DNA of 64,000 bases from UBA6772 sp965183875 (GCA_965183875.1 CBCYMK010000004.1:1-64000); one strand, 5' to 3'; counted from the first letter of the stretch, positions 9,467-18,080 are shown. Notes: a model not told the origin generated them from the letters alone. Program-made: numbers and translations.

Positions 9467-10132
9467 CTAGCCTTTCAAAATCGCCTCAGCCAATAGTAAA
9501 TCTTTAGGGCTTGTAATTTTAATATTGTTTGCTTCCCCTTCAAAAAGAGAAACCATTTCTCCTAAGTTTTCCACCACAGAAGCATCGTCGGTAAATACAG
9601 ATTTCTCGCTTTGTTTGTAAGCTTTATGGAGTAGGCTAGAAGCAAAACACTGTGGTGTTTGTACCGTATAATAGTCGCTACGATCTAAGGCTACACTAGA
9701 GTCTCCTTTTACTTTACGTATAGATTCTACTACCGGACAAACAGGGATAACTGCTTTTTTTGTTTCTGCCTCCTTGTAGATACTTAGAATGAAATCTGGA
9801 GTCACGAGAGGTCTTACTCCATCGTGAACGGCAATAATAGATTCTTCAGTACAAAGTGCTAATCCATTTTTAACGGACTGAAAACGACTTTCTCCTCCTT
9901 CGCATATTGTGTGAGGAAGATTAAAATTATGCTTTTTACAAAGTGTAATCCAAGTACCGTGGTGTGACTGAGGCAACACAACAATCAAGTCAATAGAAGA
10001 TTTAGCGGAATAAAACTTCTCTAGTGTATGCATTAAAATAGGTCTCCCATCCAATTCTAAAAATTGTTTAGGGATAGAACTTTTCATTCTTTGTCCAGAA
10101 CCTCCGGCTACAATAATGGCGTAATAGTTCAT
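9467..10132 (-). CDS. ispD: 2-C-methyl-D-erythritol 4-phosphate cytidylyltransferase
   Basis: 221 residues; third enzyme of the MEP isoprenoid pathway, making CDP-methylerythritol from MEP and CTP. The nucleotide-binding loop AIIVAGGSGQRMKSSIPKQF is at residues 5-24, and other family segments are EGGESRFQSVKNGL, VHDGVRPLV and a C-terminal NIKITSPKDLLLAE. Length is normal. It is convergent with the amidohydrolase gene (2 bases between stops) and lies downstream of the queA terminator, so it is probably a separate transcript. Confidence 0.96.
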   Translation of the reverse strand: MNYYAIIVAGGSGQRMKSSIPKQFLELDGRPILMHTLEKFYSAKSSIDLIVVLPQSHHGTWITLCKKHNFNLPHTICEGGESRFQSVKNGLALCTEESIIAVHDGVRPLVTPDFILSIYKEAETKKAVIPVCPVVESIRKVKGDSSVALDRSDYYTVQTPQCFASSLLHKAYKQSEKSVFTDDASVVENLGEMVSLFEGEANNIKITSPKDLLLAEAILKG

Positions 10133-10177
10133 TTTAATACTGATGTTTAGTGTAGGAGTGCAATATAGTAAAACAAA

Positions 10178-10209
10178 AAAAGCTAAAAGGTACGTACCTT
10201 TTAGCTTTT
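10178..10209 (-). terminator. Terminator of queA (perfect 32-base palindrome)
   Basis: A perfect inverted repeat of 16 + 16 bases centred between 10193 and 10194 (AAAAGCTAAAAGGTAC and its complement), with T runs on both sides. It lies 20 bases past the queA stop and separates queA from ispD. Confidence 0.75.
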
Positions 10210-10229
10210 AGAGTAAATAGTATGCTTGA

Positions 10230-11279
10230 CTACAAAATCAACATTGCATCACCATAAGTAAAGAAGTTGTACTTCTCTTTTATAGCTTCAGCGTAGGCTT
10301 TATTTAAGAGGTCGAAACCACAGAAAGCTGCAGTATGCATCATTAAAGTAGACTGTGGTGTATGAAGGTTTGTAATCATACAGTTTGGTATTTTGAAATC
10401 GTAAGGAGGGAAAATAAATTTATTTGTCCATCCATCAAAAGGATTCAAAGTATCGTGTGTAGAAACAGAACTTTCTATTGCTCTAAGCGTGGTAGTACCT
10501 ACGGCACAAATACGTCTTTTTTCTTCAAGCGCTTTGTTTACGATGTCACAAGCTTCTTGTTTTACAAGAATTTGCTCAGACTCCATTTTGTGTTTAGATA
10601 AATCTTCTACTTCTACAGGACGGAAAGTTCCTAATCCAACATGAAGAGTAACTTCTGCGAAGTTGATTCCTTTAATTTCTAAACGCTTTAATAAGTGCTT
10701 ACTAAAGTGCATCCCTGCAGTAGGAGCAGCTACAGCTCCCTGTTCTTTAGCATATACTGTTTGGTAACGCTCATCATCTTCAGCATCTGGGTTGCGGTCG
10801 ATGTATTTTGGAAGTGGCGTTTCCCCTAATTCATTCAATTTTTTTCTAAACTCCTCGTAAGGTCCGTCGTATAAAAAACGAAGTGTTCTACCTCTAGAAG
10901 TTGTATTGTCGATTACCTCAGCAACCAAAGACTCGTCTTCACCGAAGTACAATTTATTACCGATACGTATTTTTCTTGCAGGGTCTACCAACACATCCCA
11001 AAGGCGGTTTTCTTGGTTTAACTCACGCAATAAAAACACCTCTATTCTAGCACCTGTTTTCTCTTTATTACCGTACATACGTGCAGGGAAAACTTTGGTG
11101 TTATTCAAGATCATAACATCTTGATCATCAAAGTAATCTGTAAGGTCTTTGAACATTTTATGTTCAATTTTTCCCGTTTCGCGATGTACCACCATCAATC
11201 TAGATTCATCGCGGTTTTGTGCTGGTCTTTTAGCCAACAACTCCTCCGGCAACACATAGCTGAAGTGTGAAAGTTTCAT
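10230..11279 (-). CDS. queA: S-adenosylmethionine:tRNA ribosyltransferase-isomerase
   Basis: About 349 residues. QueA transfers and rearranges the ribosyl part of SAM onto preQ1 in tRNA to make epoxyqueuosine. Family segments are LAKRPAQNRDESRLMVVHR at the N-terminus, NNTKVFPARMYG, the AAPTAGMHFSKHLL motif and the LHVGLGTFRPVEVEDL motif. The start MKLSHFSYVLPEEL at 11279 fits the family better than the ATG four codons upstream at 11291. A -7 element lies at 11314-11321. Confidence 0.96.
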   Translation of the reverse strand: MKLSHFSYVLPEELLAKRPAQNRDESRLMVVHRETGKIEHKMFKDLTDYFDDQDVMILNNTKVFPARMYGNKEKTGARIEVFLLRELNQENRLWDVLVDPARKIRIGNKLYFGEDESLVAEVIDNTTSRGRTLRFLYDGPYEEFRKKLNELGETPLPKYIDRNPDAEDDERYQTVYAKEQGAVAAPTAGMHFSKHLLKRLEIKGINFAEVTLHVGLGTFRPVEVEDLSKHKMESEQILVKQEACDIVNKALEEKRRICAVGTTTLRAIESSVSTHDTLNPFDGWTNKFIFPPYDFKIPNCMITNLHTPQSTLMMHTAAFCGFDLLNKAYAEAIKEKYNFFTYGDAMLIL

Positions 11280-11313
11280 TTTGGTAATCATAGAACGTCT
11301 ATTTTTAGGCTTG

Positions 11314-11321
11314 CAAATATA
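11314..11321 (-). promoter_or_regulatory. -7 element for queA
   Basis: TATATTTG on the minus strand, 23 bases before the upstream ATG and 35 before the preferred ATG, matches TAnnTTTG. Confidence 0.45.
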
Positions 11322-11346
11322 ATAAATAAAATAAAATTTTGAAGAA

Positions 11347-12042
11347 TTAAGAGGATATCATCCTTTCTTCAAAGTCTTTTATATCGATCGCATTTTTTAT
11401 ACTGTATTCTCCAATTTTTGTACGCTCTAATTTACAAAGCCAAGCACCGCTATTTAATGCTTTACCGATGTCGTATGCTAGAGAACGTATATAAGTTCCT
11501 TTACTACAAGTAACTTTAAAAGTGATGAATGGTAAATCTATAGAAAGAACCTCTAAGTCCTTTATATGAATACTTCTAGGCTTTATCTCTACCTCCTGTC
11601 CTTTACGAGCACTTTCGTACATTTTTTTACCTCCTACTTTTAAAGCTGAAAAAATGGGAGGCATTTGCTGTATCTCGCCTTGAAAGGTAAGCATAGTTTT
11701 TTTAACAAGCTCTTCGGTTATATGTTGGGTAGGGAAGAAGTAATTCTCTGCCGTTTCACCATCGTAACTAGGGGTAGTGGCCCCTAATTTTAAAGTACCT
11801 ATATACTCTTTCTCTGCTGCTTGATACTGATCAATTTCTTTGGTTTTCTTTCCCGTACAAAGAATCATTAAGCCATTAGCTAAAGGGTCTAATGTACCGG
11901 CATGACCAACCTTAATTTTTTTAATGTTCAGCTTTCTCTTTACCAACCAACGCACCTTGTTTACCAGCTGAAAACTCGTCCAGTGCAAGGGTTTATTGAA
12001 TAGTAAAACCTCGCCTTCTTTAAATTCGTATTCTTTTTTCAT
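11347..12042 (-). CDS. truB: tRNA pseudouridine(55) synthase
   Basis: 231 residues; converts U55 of the tRNA T-loop to pseudouridine. The catalytic aspartate is Asp52 in GHAGTLDPLANG, and the conserved YIGTLKLGATTPSYDGE and RSLAYDIGKAL segments follow. Its ATG overlaps the stop of the upstream GAF-domain gene as ATGA, so the two are translationally coupled in the hemB-hemL-GAF-truB run. It is slightly shorter than proteobacterial TruB because it lacks a C-terminal PUA domain, as is common in this phylum. Confidence 0.95.
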   Translation of the reverse strand: MKKEYEFKEGEVLLFNKPLHWTSFQLVNKVRWLVKRKLNIKKIKVGHAGTLDPLANGLMILCTGKKTKEIDQYQAAEKEYIGTLKLGATTPSYDGETAENYFFPTQHITEELVKKTMLTFQGEIQQMPPIFSALKVGGKKMYESARKGQEVEIKPRSIHIKDLEVLSIDLPFITFKVTCSKGTYIRSLAYDIGKALNSGAWLCKLERTKIGEYSIKNAIDIKDFEERMISS

Positions 12043-12497
12043 AGGATATAAGGGGCTAAAGCTTTACAAATATTTTCTAATAAATCTTGGTCTTCTTGCT
12101 TAAAGGCTGAAGCAGTATTAGAGTCGATATCAATTTGACCTAATACAACACCCTCGCTAATAATAGGAACTACAATTTCGGACTTCACGAAAATATTACA
12201 AGAGATATAATTACTTTCGGCACTTACATCATCAATTAAAAAAGTCTTTTCTGTTTCTGCAGCTTGGCCACAAATTCCTTTCCCAAAAGGAATGGTGGTA
12301 TGGTCTGTAGCTTCCCCAATATAAGGCCCTAAATGCAACAACTTCTTTTCTATATCAGCCATATAAAAACCAGTCCAGTTATAGTGCATTAGCTCTTTGT
12401 CTAATAACTCACATAACAACTGCATCTTCTCTTGTACCGAAATAGCGGAACAGATAATCTGCATACATAAGGCTTCTATTTCAGCATACTCTCTCAA
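12039..12497 (-). CDS. msrC: GAF-domain protein, free methionine-(R)-sulfoxide reductase-like
   Basis: 152-residue single GAF domain. The motif PFGKGICGQAAETEKTFLID followed by NYISCNIFVKSEIVVPI is that of fRMsr (MsrC), which reduces free methionine-(R)-sulfoxide with a thiol donor. Cys76 and Cys100 correspond in spacing (24 residues) to Cys94 and the catalytic Cys118 of the E. coli enzyme; the third cysteine of that enzyme (Cys84) has no counterpart here, so the resolving mechanism may be simpler. The start is TTG at 12497, overlapping the hemL stop as TTGA. Family call good; activity not certain. Confidence 0.82.
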   Translation of the reverse strand: MREYAEIEALCMQIICSAISVQEKMQLLCELLDKELMHYNWTGFYMADIEKKLLHLGPYIGEATDHTTIPFGKGICGQAAETEKTFLIDDVSAESNYISCNIFVKSEIVVPIISEGVVLGQIDIDSNTASAFKQEDQDLLENICKALAPYIL

Positions 12498-13780
12498 GCT
12501 TCAATCTCTTTAATTGACTCGTCTAATGCCAAAATTGTTTTGTCGAGTAATTCTTTTGTGTGGGTACGTGCAATAAACAACGTTTCGAATGCTGAAGGAG
12601 CCAGGTAGATTCCTCTTTTTAGCATTCCGTGGAATACATTTTTAAAGTAGTCCGCATCGGCCTTACAAGCATCATCAAAATTAGCAACTTCATCGCTGTT
12701 AAAGTGAAAACTTATCATAGAACCCAAACGGTTGATACATACTTTTAGATTGTACTTATCGAAAACTTGACGCATTCCTTTTTCAAGGTACTCTGTCTTT
12801 TCCTCTAGCTCAGTAAAGATTTCGGGATTATCGCTTAGCTCTTTTAATAGTGTATAACCACAAGACATAGCTAATGGGTTTCCAGAAAGAGTTCCTGCTT
12901 GGTATACAGGACCTAAAGGAGCTACCATATTCATAATCTCTTCTTTACCACCAAAGGCACCTACCGGCATTCCGCCACCGATAATTTTACCCATACAAAC
13001 CATGTCTGGCTGTATATTAAATCGCTTATGTGCACCACCGGCAGAAAGACGGAAACCGGTCATTACCTCGTCAAAAATAAGTACTGTTCCATGTGCATCA
13101 CAAAGCTTGCGCAAGCCTTCTAAAAACCCTTTTGTAGGTGGTATACATCCCATATTACCTGCAACCGGCTCAATAATAATGGCAGCAACTTCACCCTTAT
13201 TAGCAATCAACACTTCTTCTACTTGCGCCAAATCGTTGTAGCGAGCAAGAAGCGTGTCTTTGGCAGTTCCAGTAGTTACCCCAGGAGAATTAGGTACTCC
13301 TAAAGTAATAGCGCCAGAACCAGCTTTAATTAAAAAGGCATCGGCATGGCCATGGTAACAACCTTCAAATTTTATAAATTTCTCTCTTTTGGTATAGGCT
13401 CTAGCTACACGAATTGCACTCATACAAGCTTCGGTACCAGAATTCACCATTCTCACCTTATCTACAGCAGGCATCATGTTACAGATTAGCTCTGCAATGT
13501 CTGTTTCTAAATCTGTAGGAGCTCCGAAAGAAGTCGATTTATCAGCTGCACTTTTTAAGGCTTCTAAAACGGGTGGATGGCAGTGACCTAAAATCATTGG
13601 CCCCCAAGAGCCGATATAATCGATGTATTCTTTTCCATCTACATCAATCATTATAGAACCCTTTGCTTCTTTAAAAAACACAGGGGTTCCTCCAACAGAT
13701 TTAAACGCTCTCACAGGAGAGTTTACACCACCTGGAATATATAATTGAGCTCTTTCGAAAAGGTCTTTACTAGTCTTCAT
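12494..13780 (-). CDS. hemL: Glutamate-1-semialdehyde 2,1-aminomutase
   Basis: 428-residue PLP enzyme making 5-aminolevulinate from glutamate-1-semialdehyde in the C5 heme pathway. PLP lysine is Lys265 in CMGKIIGGGMPVGAFGG; other hallmarks are VNSGTEACMSAIRVARA, EGCYHGHADAFL and LIFDEVMTGFR. It directly follows hemB, the next enzyme of the pathway (5 bases apart), and its stop overlaps the start of the GAF gene. This is full length and typical. Confidence 0.97.
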   Translation of the reverse strand: MKTSKDLFERAQLYIPGGVNSPVRAFKSVGGTPVFFKEAKGSIMIDVDGKEYIDYIGSWGPMILGHCHPPVLEALKSAADKSTSFGAPTDLETDIAELICNMMPAVDKVRMVNSGTEACMSAIRVARAYTKREKFIKFEGCYHGHADAFLIKAGSGAITLGVPNSPGVTTGTAKDTLLARYNDLAQVEEVLIANKGEVAAIIIEPVAGNMGCIPPTKGFLEGLRKLCDAHGTVLIFDEVMTGFRLSAGGAHKRFNIQPDMVCMGKIIGGGMPVGAFGGKEEIMNMVAPLGPVYQAGTLSGNPLAMSCGYTLLKELSDNPEIFTELEEKTEYLEKGMRQVFDKYNLKVCINRLGSMISFHFNSDEVANFDDACKADADYFKNVFHGMLKRGIYLAPSAFETLFIARTHTKELLDKTILALDESIKEIEA

Positions 13781-13785
13781 TTGAC

Positions 13786-14769
13786 TTATTTTTTTAATAA
13801 TTGGGCTATGTCTTTGGCAAAATAACTGGCTATTAAATTAGCTCCCGCACGTTTAAATCCAATTATGGACTCCAGCATTGCTTCTTCTAAATTTAACCAG
13901 CCCTTTTCTGCAGCTGCATGCATCATAGAATACTCTCCAGAAACTTGGTAAGCTGCTACAGGAACATCGAATTTATCCTTCACCAATCGCACCATATCTA
14001 AATAAGGCATTCCTGGTTTTACCATAATTATATCGGCACCTTCCTGAATATCTAAAGCACATTCTCGAAGTCCTTCTTCGGCGTTTGCCGGATCCATTTG
14101 ATAGGTTTTTTTATCTCCAAAACCAGGCGCAGAGTCTAAGGCATCTCGGAAAGGACCATAGAAGCAAGAAGCGTATTTAACTGAATAAGCCATGATACCT
14201 ACATTAGGAAATTCATTCTCCTCCAACACCTCTCTTATAAAGCCGATCCTACCGTCCATCATGTCCGAAGGCGCTACCATATCAGCACCAGCTTGAGCAT
14301 GAGAAAGGGCCATTTCCCCAAGTATTTCTACACTCACATCGTTCACTATTTCTCCATCCTCTACAATACCATCGTGTCCATTAGAAGAGTATGGATCTAA
14401 AGCAACATCCGTCATCACATACATGTCTGGGTGAAACTTTTTAATCGCACGTATAGCTCTTTGCATTAAACCATCAGGGTTCAAAGATTCAGTTCCTGTA
14501 TTGTCTTTTAAATCATCGGGAACTTTTGCAAATAAAAGCACAGAGCGCAAACCTAAATCGTAACATTCTTTTACTTCAGCCAACAAAAGGTCGAGTGTAA
14601 AACGATAATAGCCTGGCATAGAAGGAATCTCCTCTTTACAATCTTCACCTTCCATAAAAAACAAAGGAAGGATAAAATCTGTAACCTGAATTTGATTTTC
14701 TTGCACTAATGATCGAATAGCTGCAGATTTTCGCAGTCTTCGTGGACGAGTATATGGGTGTACAATCAT
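13786..14769 (-). CDS. hemB: Porphobilinogen synthase (5-aminolevulinate dehydratase)
   Basis: 327 residues; condenses two 5-aminolevulinates into porphobilinogen. Active-site lysines lie in AYSVKYASCFYGPFRDA and DIIMVKPGMPYLDMV. The N-terminus TRPRRLRKSAAIRSLVQEN and the segment DVALDPYSSNGHDGIVEDG are typical. The metal-binding stretch there has no cysteines, so this is not the cysteine-liganded zinc type. It heads the hemB-hemL-msrC-truB run, with a -7 element 18 bases upstream. Confidence 0.97.
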   Translation of the reverse strand: MIVHPYTRPRRLRKSAAIRSLVQENQIQVTDFILPLFFMEGEDCKEEIPSMPGYYRFTLDLLLAEVKECYDLGLRSVLLFAKVPDDLKDNTGTESLNPDGLMQRAIRAIKKFHPDMYVMTDVALDPYSSNGHDGIVEDGEIVNDVSVEILGEMALSHAQAGADMVAPSDMMDGRIGFIREVLEENEFPNVGIMAYSVKYASCFYGPFRDALDSAPGFGDKKTYQMDPANAEEGLRECALDIQEGADIIMVKPGMPYLDMVRLVKDKFDVPVAAYQVSGEYSMMHAAAEKGWLNLEEAMLESIIGFKRAGANLIASYFAKDIAQLLKK

Positions 14770-14786
14770 GAGAATAAATTTACTTG

Positions 14787-14794
14787 CAAAAATA
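14787..14794 (-). promoter_or_regulatory. -7 element for the hemB operon
   Basis: TATTTTTG on the minus strand, matching TAnnTTTG, 18 bases before the hemB ATG. Confidence 0.45.
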
Positions 14795-14832
14795 CATTGA
14801 ATTACTGAATGTACTTGTTTAATGGCGGTGAT

Positions 14833-15288
14833 TTAACTCAAAGCCATTGCTTTTTGTTTGAGCTTTCCATTTTCAAGCTGCACAATAACATTATTACAGG
14901 CTTTTTGGAAGTCACTTACTAATGCTTCCATTAAAAATAGTCGTTTGCCATCTACGAGCTCCAAATGCATTCCAGCCTTTTCTTTTTCTGAGCTAAAAAT
15001 AATAAACCCACCCCCACTACACATATGACTTAAATTACAACGCAACTGCTTATACAGCCAATCTCCTTCTGTTAAGTCCTGATATTGTTTGGGGAACAAA
15101 TGCTTTATTGCGAGGTGAAATCTTTTTTTAGACTGCGACTTCACAGCAATTGGTTTAGTATCTAAAAACGCTCCTAAGGTTTCTATTCCTTGGCTAACCA
15201 AAAGAAAAGTAGGGAAAATAAAGCCAGCTTCTTTGAGTTTTCTACTCTCTAGAAGTAGCCTGCTTTTTATGAATTCTTCGTTTCTCAT
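14833..15288 (-). CDS. Uncharacterised protein, possible HEPN-like helical domain
   Basis: 151 residues, no signal peptide or membrane segment. I do not recognise a named family. The predicted make-up is mostly helical, and QLRCNLSHM contains an R-x4-H pattern (RCNLSH) like the motif of HEPN-superfamily RNases and of helical proteins with that fold. The surrounding layout (an early helix with SRKLKEAGFIFPTFLLVSQG, motif in the second half) also fits, but this is inference from a short motif. No partner nucleotidyltransferase or toxin-antitoxin mate is adjacent: hemB lies downstream and the nfu gene upstream behind a terminator. Confidence 0.6.
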   Translation of the reverse strand: MRNEEFIKSRLLLESRKLKEAGFIFPTFLLVSQGIETLGAFLDTKPIAVKSQSKKRFHLAIKHLFPKQYQDLTEGDWLYKQLRCNLSHMCSGGGFIIFSSEKEKAGMHLELVDGKRLFLMEALVSDFQKACNNVIVQLENGKLKQKAMALS

Positions 15289-15301
15289 AGGAATAAAAAA
15301 A

Positions 15302-15322
15302 AGCCTGTTATAAAAACAGGCT
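15302..15322 (-). terminator. Terminator of the nfu gene
   Basis: An 8-bp stem AGCCTGTT / AACAGGCT with an ATAAA loop; on the minus strand it is followed by eight T. It lies about 115 bases past the nfu stop and just before the possible HEPN gene. Confidence 0.75.
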
Positions 15323-15437
15323 CTTGTGCATAATAGATAAATTTAATGGGGTAACATTAAATAAACAGCTACACATACTTATTGCTTTTTAGCAACAAGC
15401 ATTAAAAGTAGTGATTATAATTTCTAAAACCTAATGC
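15323..15437. other. Short gap after nfu
   Basis: AT-rich spacer of about 115 bases. No gene, tRNA or clear signal beyond the adjacent terminator was seen. Confidence 0.4.
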
Positions 15438-16058
15438 TTAGCCATTTATAGCTACAACCTCACTTACTAAAGTAGGAAGCATTTTTTGTAAAATACTTTC
15501 TATTCCTTGCTTTAAAGTTACTGTTGAAGAAGGACAGCCACTACAAGCACCTTGGAGCAATACTGAAACCTTCCCCTCTTCGTAGGAGATGAATTTTATA
15601 TTCCCACCATCAGACTCTACAGCTGGGGCAACATACTCTTCAAGAATATCAACAATACGCGTTTCAATTTCTCCCAACTGTTCGGGTTTTACTTCTTCAA
15701 GGACTGGTTTTTCAACTTCCGCCTCCTCTTTAAGCGAATCCTTTTCTTCTACTTCGTTAACAACTACACCACCATCGGCAAGGAATTCACGTATAAATTC
15801 ACGTATCTCCATCACCACGTCTTCCCATTCCATCATTTCATATTTCGTAATAGAAACGAAGTTTTTAGCAATAAAGACTTCTTTTACAAAAGGAAAGTGG
15901 AAAAGCTTTACGGCTAAAGGAGAGCTAGTAGCCTCATCAATATTCATAAATTCTACGCTGTCGCCTTGTATTATAGCTCTATTAGCTACAAATTTCATTA
16001 CTTTTGGGTTGGGTGTAGATTCGGCATAAACCGAAGTCGCTACTTTATTCTCGCTCAT
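15438..16058 (-). CDS. Nfu/NifU-type Fe-S cluster scaffold or carrier protein
   Basis: 206 residues in two domains. Residues about 8-90 form the Nfu N-terminal domain (AESTPNPKVMKFVANRAI opening). An acidic linker follows, then the NifU-like C-terminal domain with the cluster-binding CxxC in LLQGACSGCPSSTVTL. Such proteins carry or deliver [4Fe-4S] clusters to target enzymes in the cytoplasm. It is divergent from the gamma-carbonic-anhydrase gene with overlapping promoter regions and ends in its own terminator at 15302-15322. Confidence 0.92.
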   Translation of the reverse strand: MSENKVATSVYAESTPNPKVMKFVANRAIIQGDSVEFMNIDEATSSPLAVKLFHFPFVKEVFIAKNFVSITKYEMMEWEDVVMEIREFIREFLADGGVVVNEVEEKDSLKEEAEVEKPVLEEVKPEQLGEIETRIVDILEEYVAPAVESDGGNIKFISYEEGKVSVLLQGACSGCPSSTVTLKQGIESILQKMLPTLVSEVVAING

Positions 16059-16064
16059 CTTCCT

Positions 16065-16082
16065 TAATTTTGGACAAAATTA
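16065..16082. promoter_or_regulatory. Back-to-back -7 elements for nfu and the carbonic-anhydrase-like gene
   Basis: TAATTTTG on the plus strand at 16065-16072 and TAATTTTG on the minus strand at 16075-16082. The elements are identical and only two bases apart, so polymerase bound for one gene should exclude the other. Confidence 0.5.
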
Positions 16083-16097
16083 CAAATAAGAACAGAT

Positions 16098-16613
16098 ATG
16101 GCATTGGTGAAATCAATAAAAGGTATAAGTCCGGCTTGGGGCGACAATTGTACAATTGTAGAAAACGCAACTATTATTGGCGATGTTACTATGGGAAACC
16201 ATTGCTCTGTATGGTTTAACGCTGTTGTTAGAGGTGATGTTCACTTTATTAAAATTGGAAATAAGGTAAATATTCAAGACGGTGCAATTATACATTGTAC
16301 ATATAAAAAATATGGAACAACCATAGGGAACAGTGTTTCAATAGGTCACAACGCAATGGTTCACGGCTGTACAATTCATGATAATGTACTTATTGGAATG
16401 GGCTCTATAGTGATGGATAACTGCGTAGTACACTCAAACAGTATAGTAGCTGCGGGTGCGGTAGTTTTAGAAAATACCATTATCGAGTCTGGTTGTATTT
16501 ACGCAGGTGTACCCGCAAAAAAAGTAAAAGATCTAAACGAAGAACAAAGCGCTAGATTGATAGAGGGTATAGCCAATAATTATGTAGAGTATAAAAGTTG
16601 GTTGGAAGAGTGA
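16098..16613 (+). CDS. Gamma-carbonic anhydrase family protein (left-handed beta-helix)
   Basis: 171 residues of hexapeptide repeats (for example NATIIGDVTMGNHCSVWFNA and DGAIIHCTYKK) forming a left-handed beta-helix. The zinc-site histidines of this family are visible in IHCTYKK, VSIGHNAMVHGCTI. Members include active carbonic anhydrases and PaaY/YrdA-type acyl-CoA-binding or thioesterase proteins, so catalytic activity is uncertain. The family usually works as a trimer in the cytoplasm. It is transcribed away from nfu and converges on flavodoxin. Confidence 0.92.
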   Translation: MALVKSIKGISPAWGDNCTIVENATIIGDVTMGNHCSVWFNAVVRGDVHFIKIGNKVNIQDGAIIHCTYKKYGTTIGNSVSIGHNAMVHGCTIHDNVLIGMGSIVMDNCVVHSNSIVAAGAVVLENTIIESGCIYAGVPAKKVKDLNEEQSARLIEGIANNYVEYKSWLEE

Positions 16614-16629
16614 TTGAAATCTGGCTAAG

Positions 16630-16669
16630 ACAAAGACTAAAGCTCAAAAGTCTTGGTTTTAGTCTTTGT
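16630..16669. terminator. Hairpin between convergent genes
   Basis: A 12-bp perfect stem (ACAAAGACTAAA and its complement) with a 16-base loop between the carbonic-anhydrase-like and flavodoxin genes. It probably terminates both, though the stem is AT-rich. Confidence 0.5.
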
Positions 16670-16671
16670 TC

Positions 16672-17184
16672 CTAAAGCGGAAACTCCTTCTTTATTTGCT
16701 CTACCCATGCAGAAACTCTTTCGTCAGTTTGATCAAATTGATTGTCTTCGTCTATGGCTAAACCCAAAAACGTCCCTTCTTCGAGTTCTGCTTTCGATTC
16801 CGTATGTTCATAGCCTTCTGTAGACCACTTACCTACAATGGTTCCACCATTAGCAAGAACAACTTCTCCAATAATTCCAACACCATCAATAAAATAATCG
16901 CAATATACATACTGGTCACCTAAGCCAAAAAGAGCCACTTTTTTCCCGGTAAAATCTACCTCTTTAAATTCCTCAAAAAAGGTGTCCCAATCGCTTTGCA
17001 GCTGACCGTCGTGCCAGGTTGAAAGCCCTAATATAATTTTATCGTACTTAGAAAACTCCTCTATGGTGGCATCATACATATCGATTATATACACATTTTC
17101 CTTACTTATTTGCTCGCGTATTTTGAGGGCAATATTTTCAGTATTACCTGTGTCTGAGCCGTAAAAGAGACCTATTTTTTCCAT
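16672..17184 (-). CDS. fldA: Flavodoxin
   Basis: About 170 residues; FMN-binding electron carrier. The phosphate loop GLFYGSDTGNTENIALKI is at the N-terminus, LGLSTWHDGQLQSDWDTF holds the first flavin-stacking Trp, and LGDQYVYCDYFIDGVG holds the Tyr region of the second. The long-chain flavodoxin insertion is present. The start MEKIG at 17184 is chosen over 17205 because the phosphate loop normally begins a few residues from the N-terminus; a -7 element lies at 17203-17210, overlapping the alternative start. Confidence 0.95.
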   Translation of the reverse strand: MEKIGLFYGSDTGNTENIALKIREQISKENVYIIDMYDATIEEFSKYDKIILGLSTWHDGQLQSDWDTFFEEFKEVDFTGKKVALFGLGDQYVYCDYFIDGVGIIGEVVLANGGTIVGKWSTEGYEHTESKAELEEGTFLGLAIDEDNQFDQTDERVSAWVEQIKKEFPL

Positions 17185-17202
17185 GTTGAAATTTCTTAGC
17201 TG

Positions 17203-17210
17203 CAAAAGTA
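17203..17210 (-). promoter_or_regulatory. -7 element for flavodoxin
   Basis: TACTTTTG on the minus strand fits TAnnTTTG. It overlaps the alternative start at 17205, which supports the ATG at 17184. Confidence 0.45.
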
Positions 17211-17435
17211 AGTATTCTCCTTTGCTTAGGGAAGGCTAAGGATAAAAAACGTTGATGATGCAAATAGTGGCTTAAACTAGGTAAGTAATTAGGGGTGGGA
17301 CGCAAGATTTGTGTTGGCAATAATTCATGTAAACCTGGCAGATTTTGATTTTTAGATAAGCATCAAAACTAAATCTCTAGCCAATCAACTTATATAATAT
17401 TCATTATAAATATCAATACTCGCAGAAGAGTTTCG

Positions 17436-17443
17436 TAATTTTG
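17436..17443 (+). promoter_or_regulatory. -7 element for bacilliredoxin
   Basis: TAATTTTG, 32 bases before the ATG at 17476, matches TAnnTTTG. The rest of the 265-base gap on its left shows nothing recognisable. Confidence 0.5.
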
Positions 17444-17475
17444 CGGCTTCATAAAGAACACAAAAACAAAGAAAT

Positions 17476-17889
17476 ATGTATCCAGAACACATGGTGGCGC
17501 CAATGCGTCAGGATTTATCGCAAGAAGGTTTTACAGAATTACGTACTGCGGAAGAAGTAAACAACTTATTGGGAACTGAAAAAGGGACTGTACTCGTTGT
17601 AGTAAACTCTGTATGTGGATGTGCTGCAGGAAATGCAAGACCAGGAGCTAAAGCAGCAGTAAAAAATGCAAAAAAACCAGATCATATAACAACGGTTTTT
17701 GCTGGAGTTGATAAAGAAGCAGTAGAAAAAGCTAGAGAATTTATGATTCCTTTCCCTCCATCATCGCCATGTATCGCGCTATTTAAAGACGGTGAAGTGG
17801 TACACATGCTAGAAAGACACCATATTGAAGGTAGAGCTGCAGGAGCAATTGCAGAAAACTTAATGGCTGCCTTTAACGAGTTTTGTTAG
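17476..17889 (+). CDS. brxB: BrxA/BrxB family bacilliredoxin
   Basis: 137-residue thioredoxin-fold protein with the CGC motif in VNSVCGCAAGNARPGA. In Bacillus the family debacillithiolates proteins; Bacteroidota have bacillithiol-type or related thiols, so a role in thiol redox repair is likely. The rest of the family pattern (FPPSSPCIALFKDGEVVHMLERH) is present and length is normal. It is monocistronic, ended by the hairpin at 17977-18004. Confidence 0.93.
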   Translation: MYPEHMVAPMRQDLSQEGFTELRTAEEVNNLLGTEKGTVLVVVNSVCGCAAGNARPGAKAAVKNAKKPDHITTVFAGVDKEAVEKAREFMIPFPPSSPCIALFKDGEVVHMLERHHIEGRAAGAIAENLMAAFNEFC

Positions 17890-17976
17890 ATAAGTAAGGT
17901 GGATGTGGTGAACGGTAAATAGTGAATGGCTAAACATTATCTATTTACCATTAACCACCAAATACTGTAATGCACT

Positions 17977-18004
17977 AAGCCCCCTCCATTTTTGGATGGG
18001 GCTT
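17977..18004 (+). terminator. Terminator of brxB
   Basis: A 12-bp stem (AAGCCCCCTCCA / TGGATGGGGCTT, one mismatch) with a TTTT loop and a T-rich 3' side. Confidence 0.75.
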
Positions 18005-18080
18005 TATTTTTAAAAACAATTAGGGAAAAGAGATCTTTTGTAAATTGAAAGGAAGAATAAACATTTAATGATACAATATT

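Noticed and set aside
14833..15288. A toxin-antitoxin pair based on the HEPN-like protein
   Set aside because: No adjacent small partner gene; the neighbours are hemB and, behind a terminator, the nfu gene.
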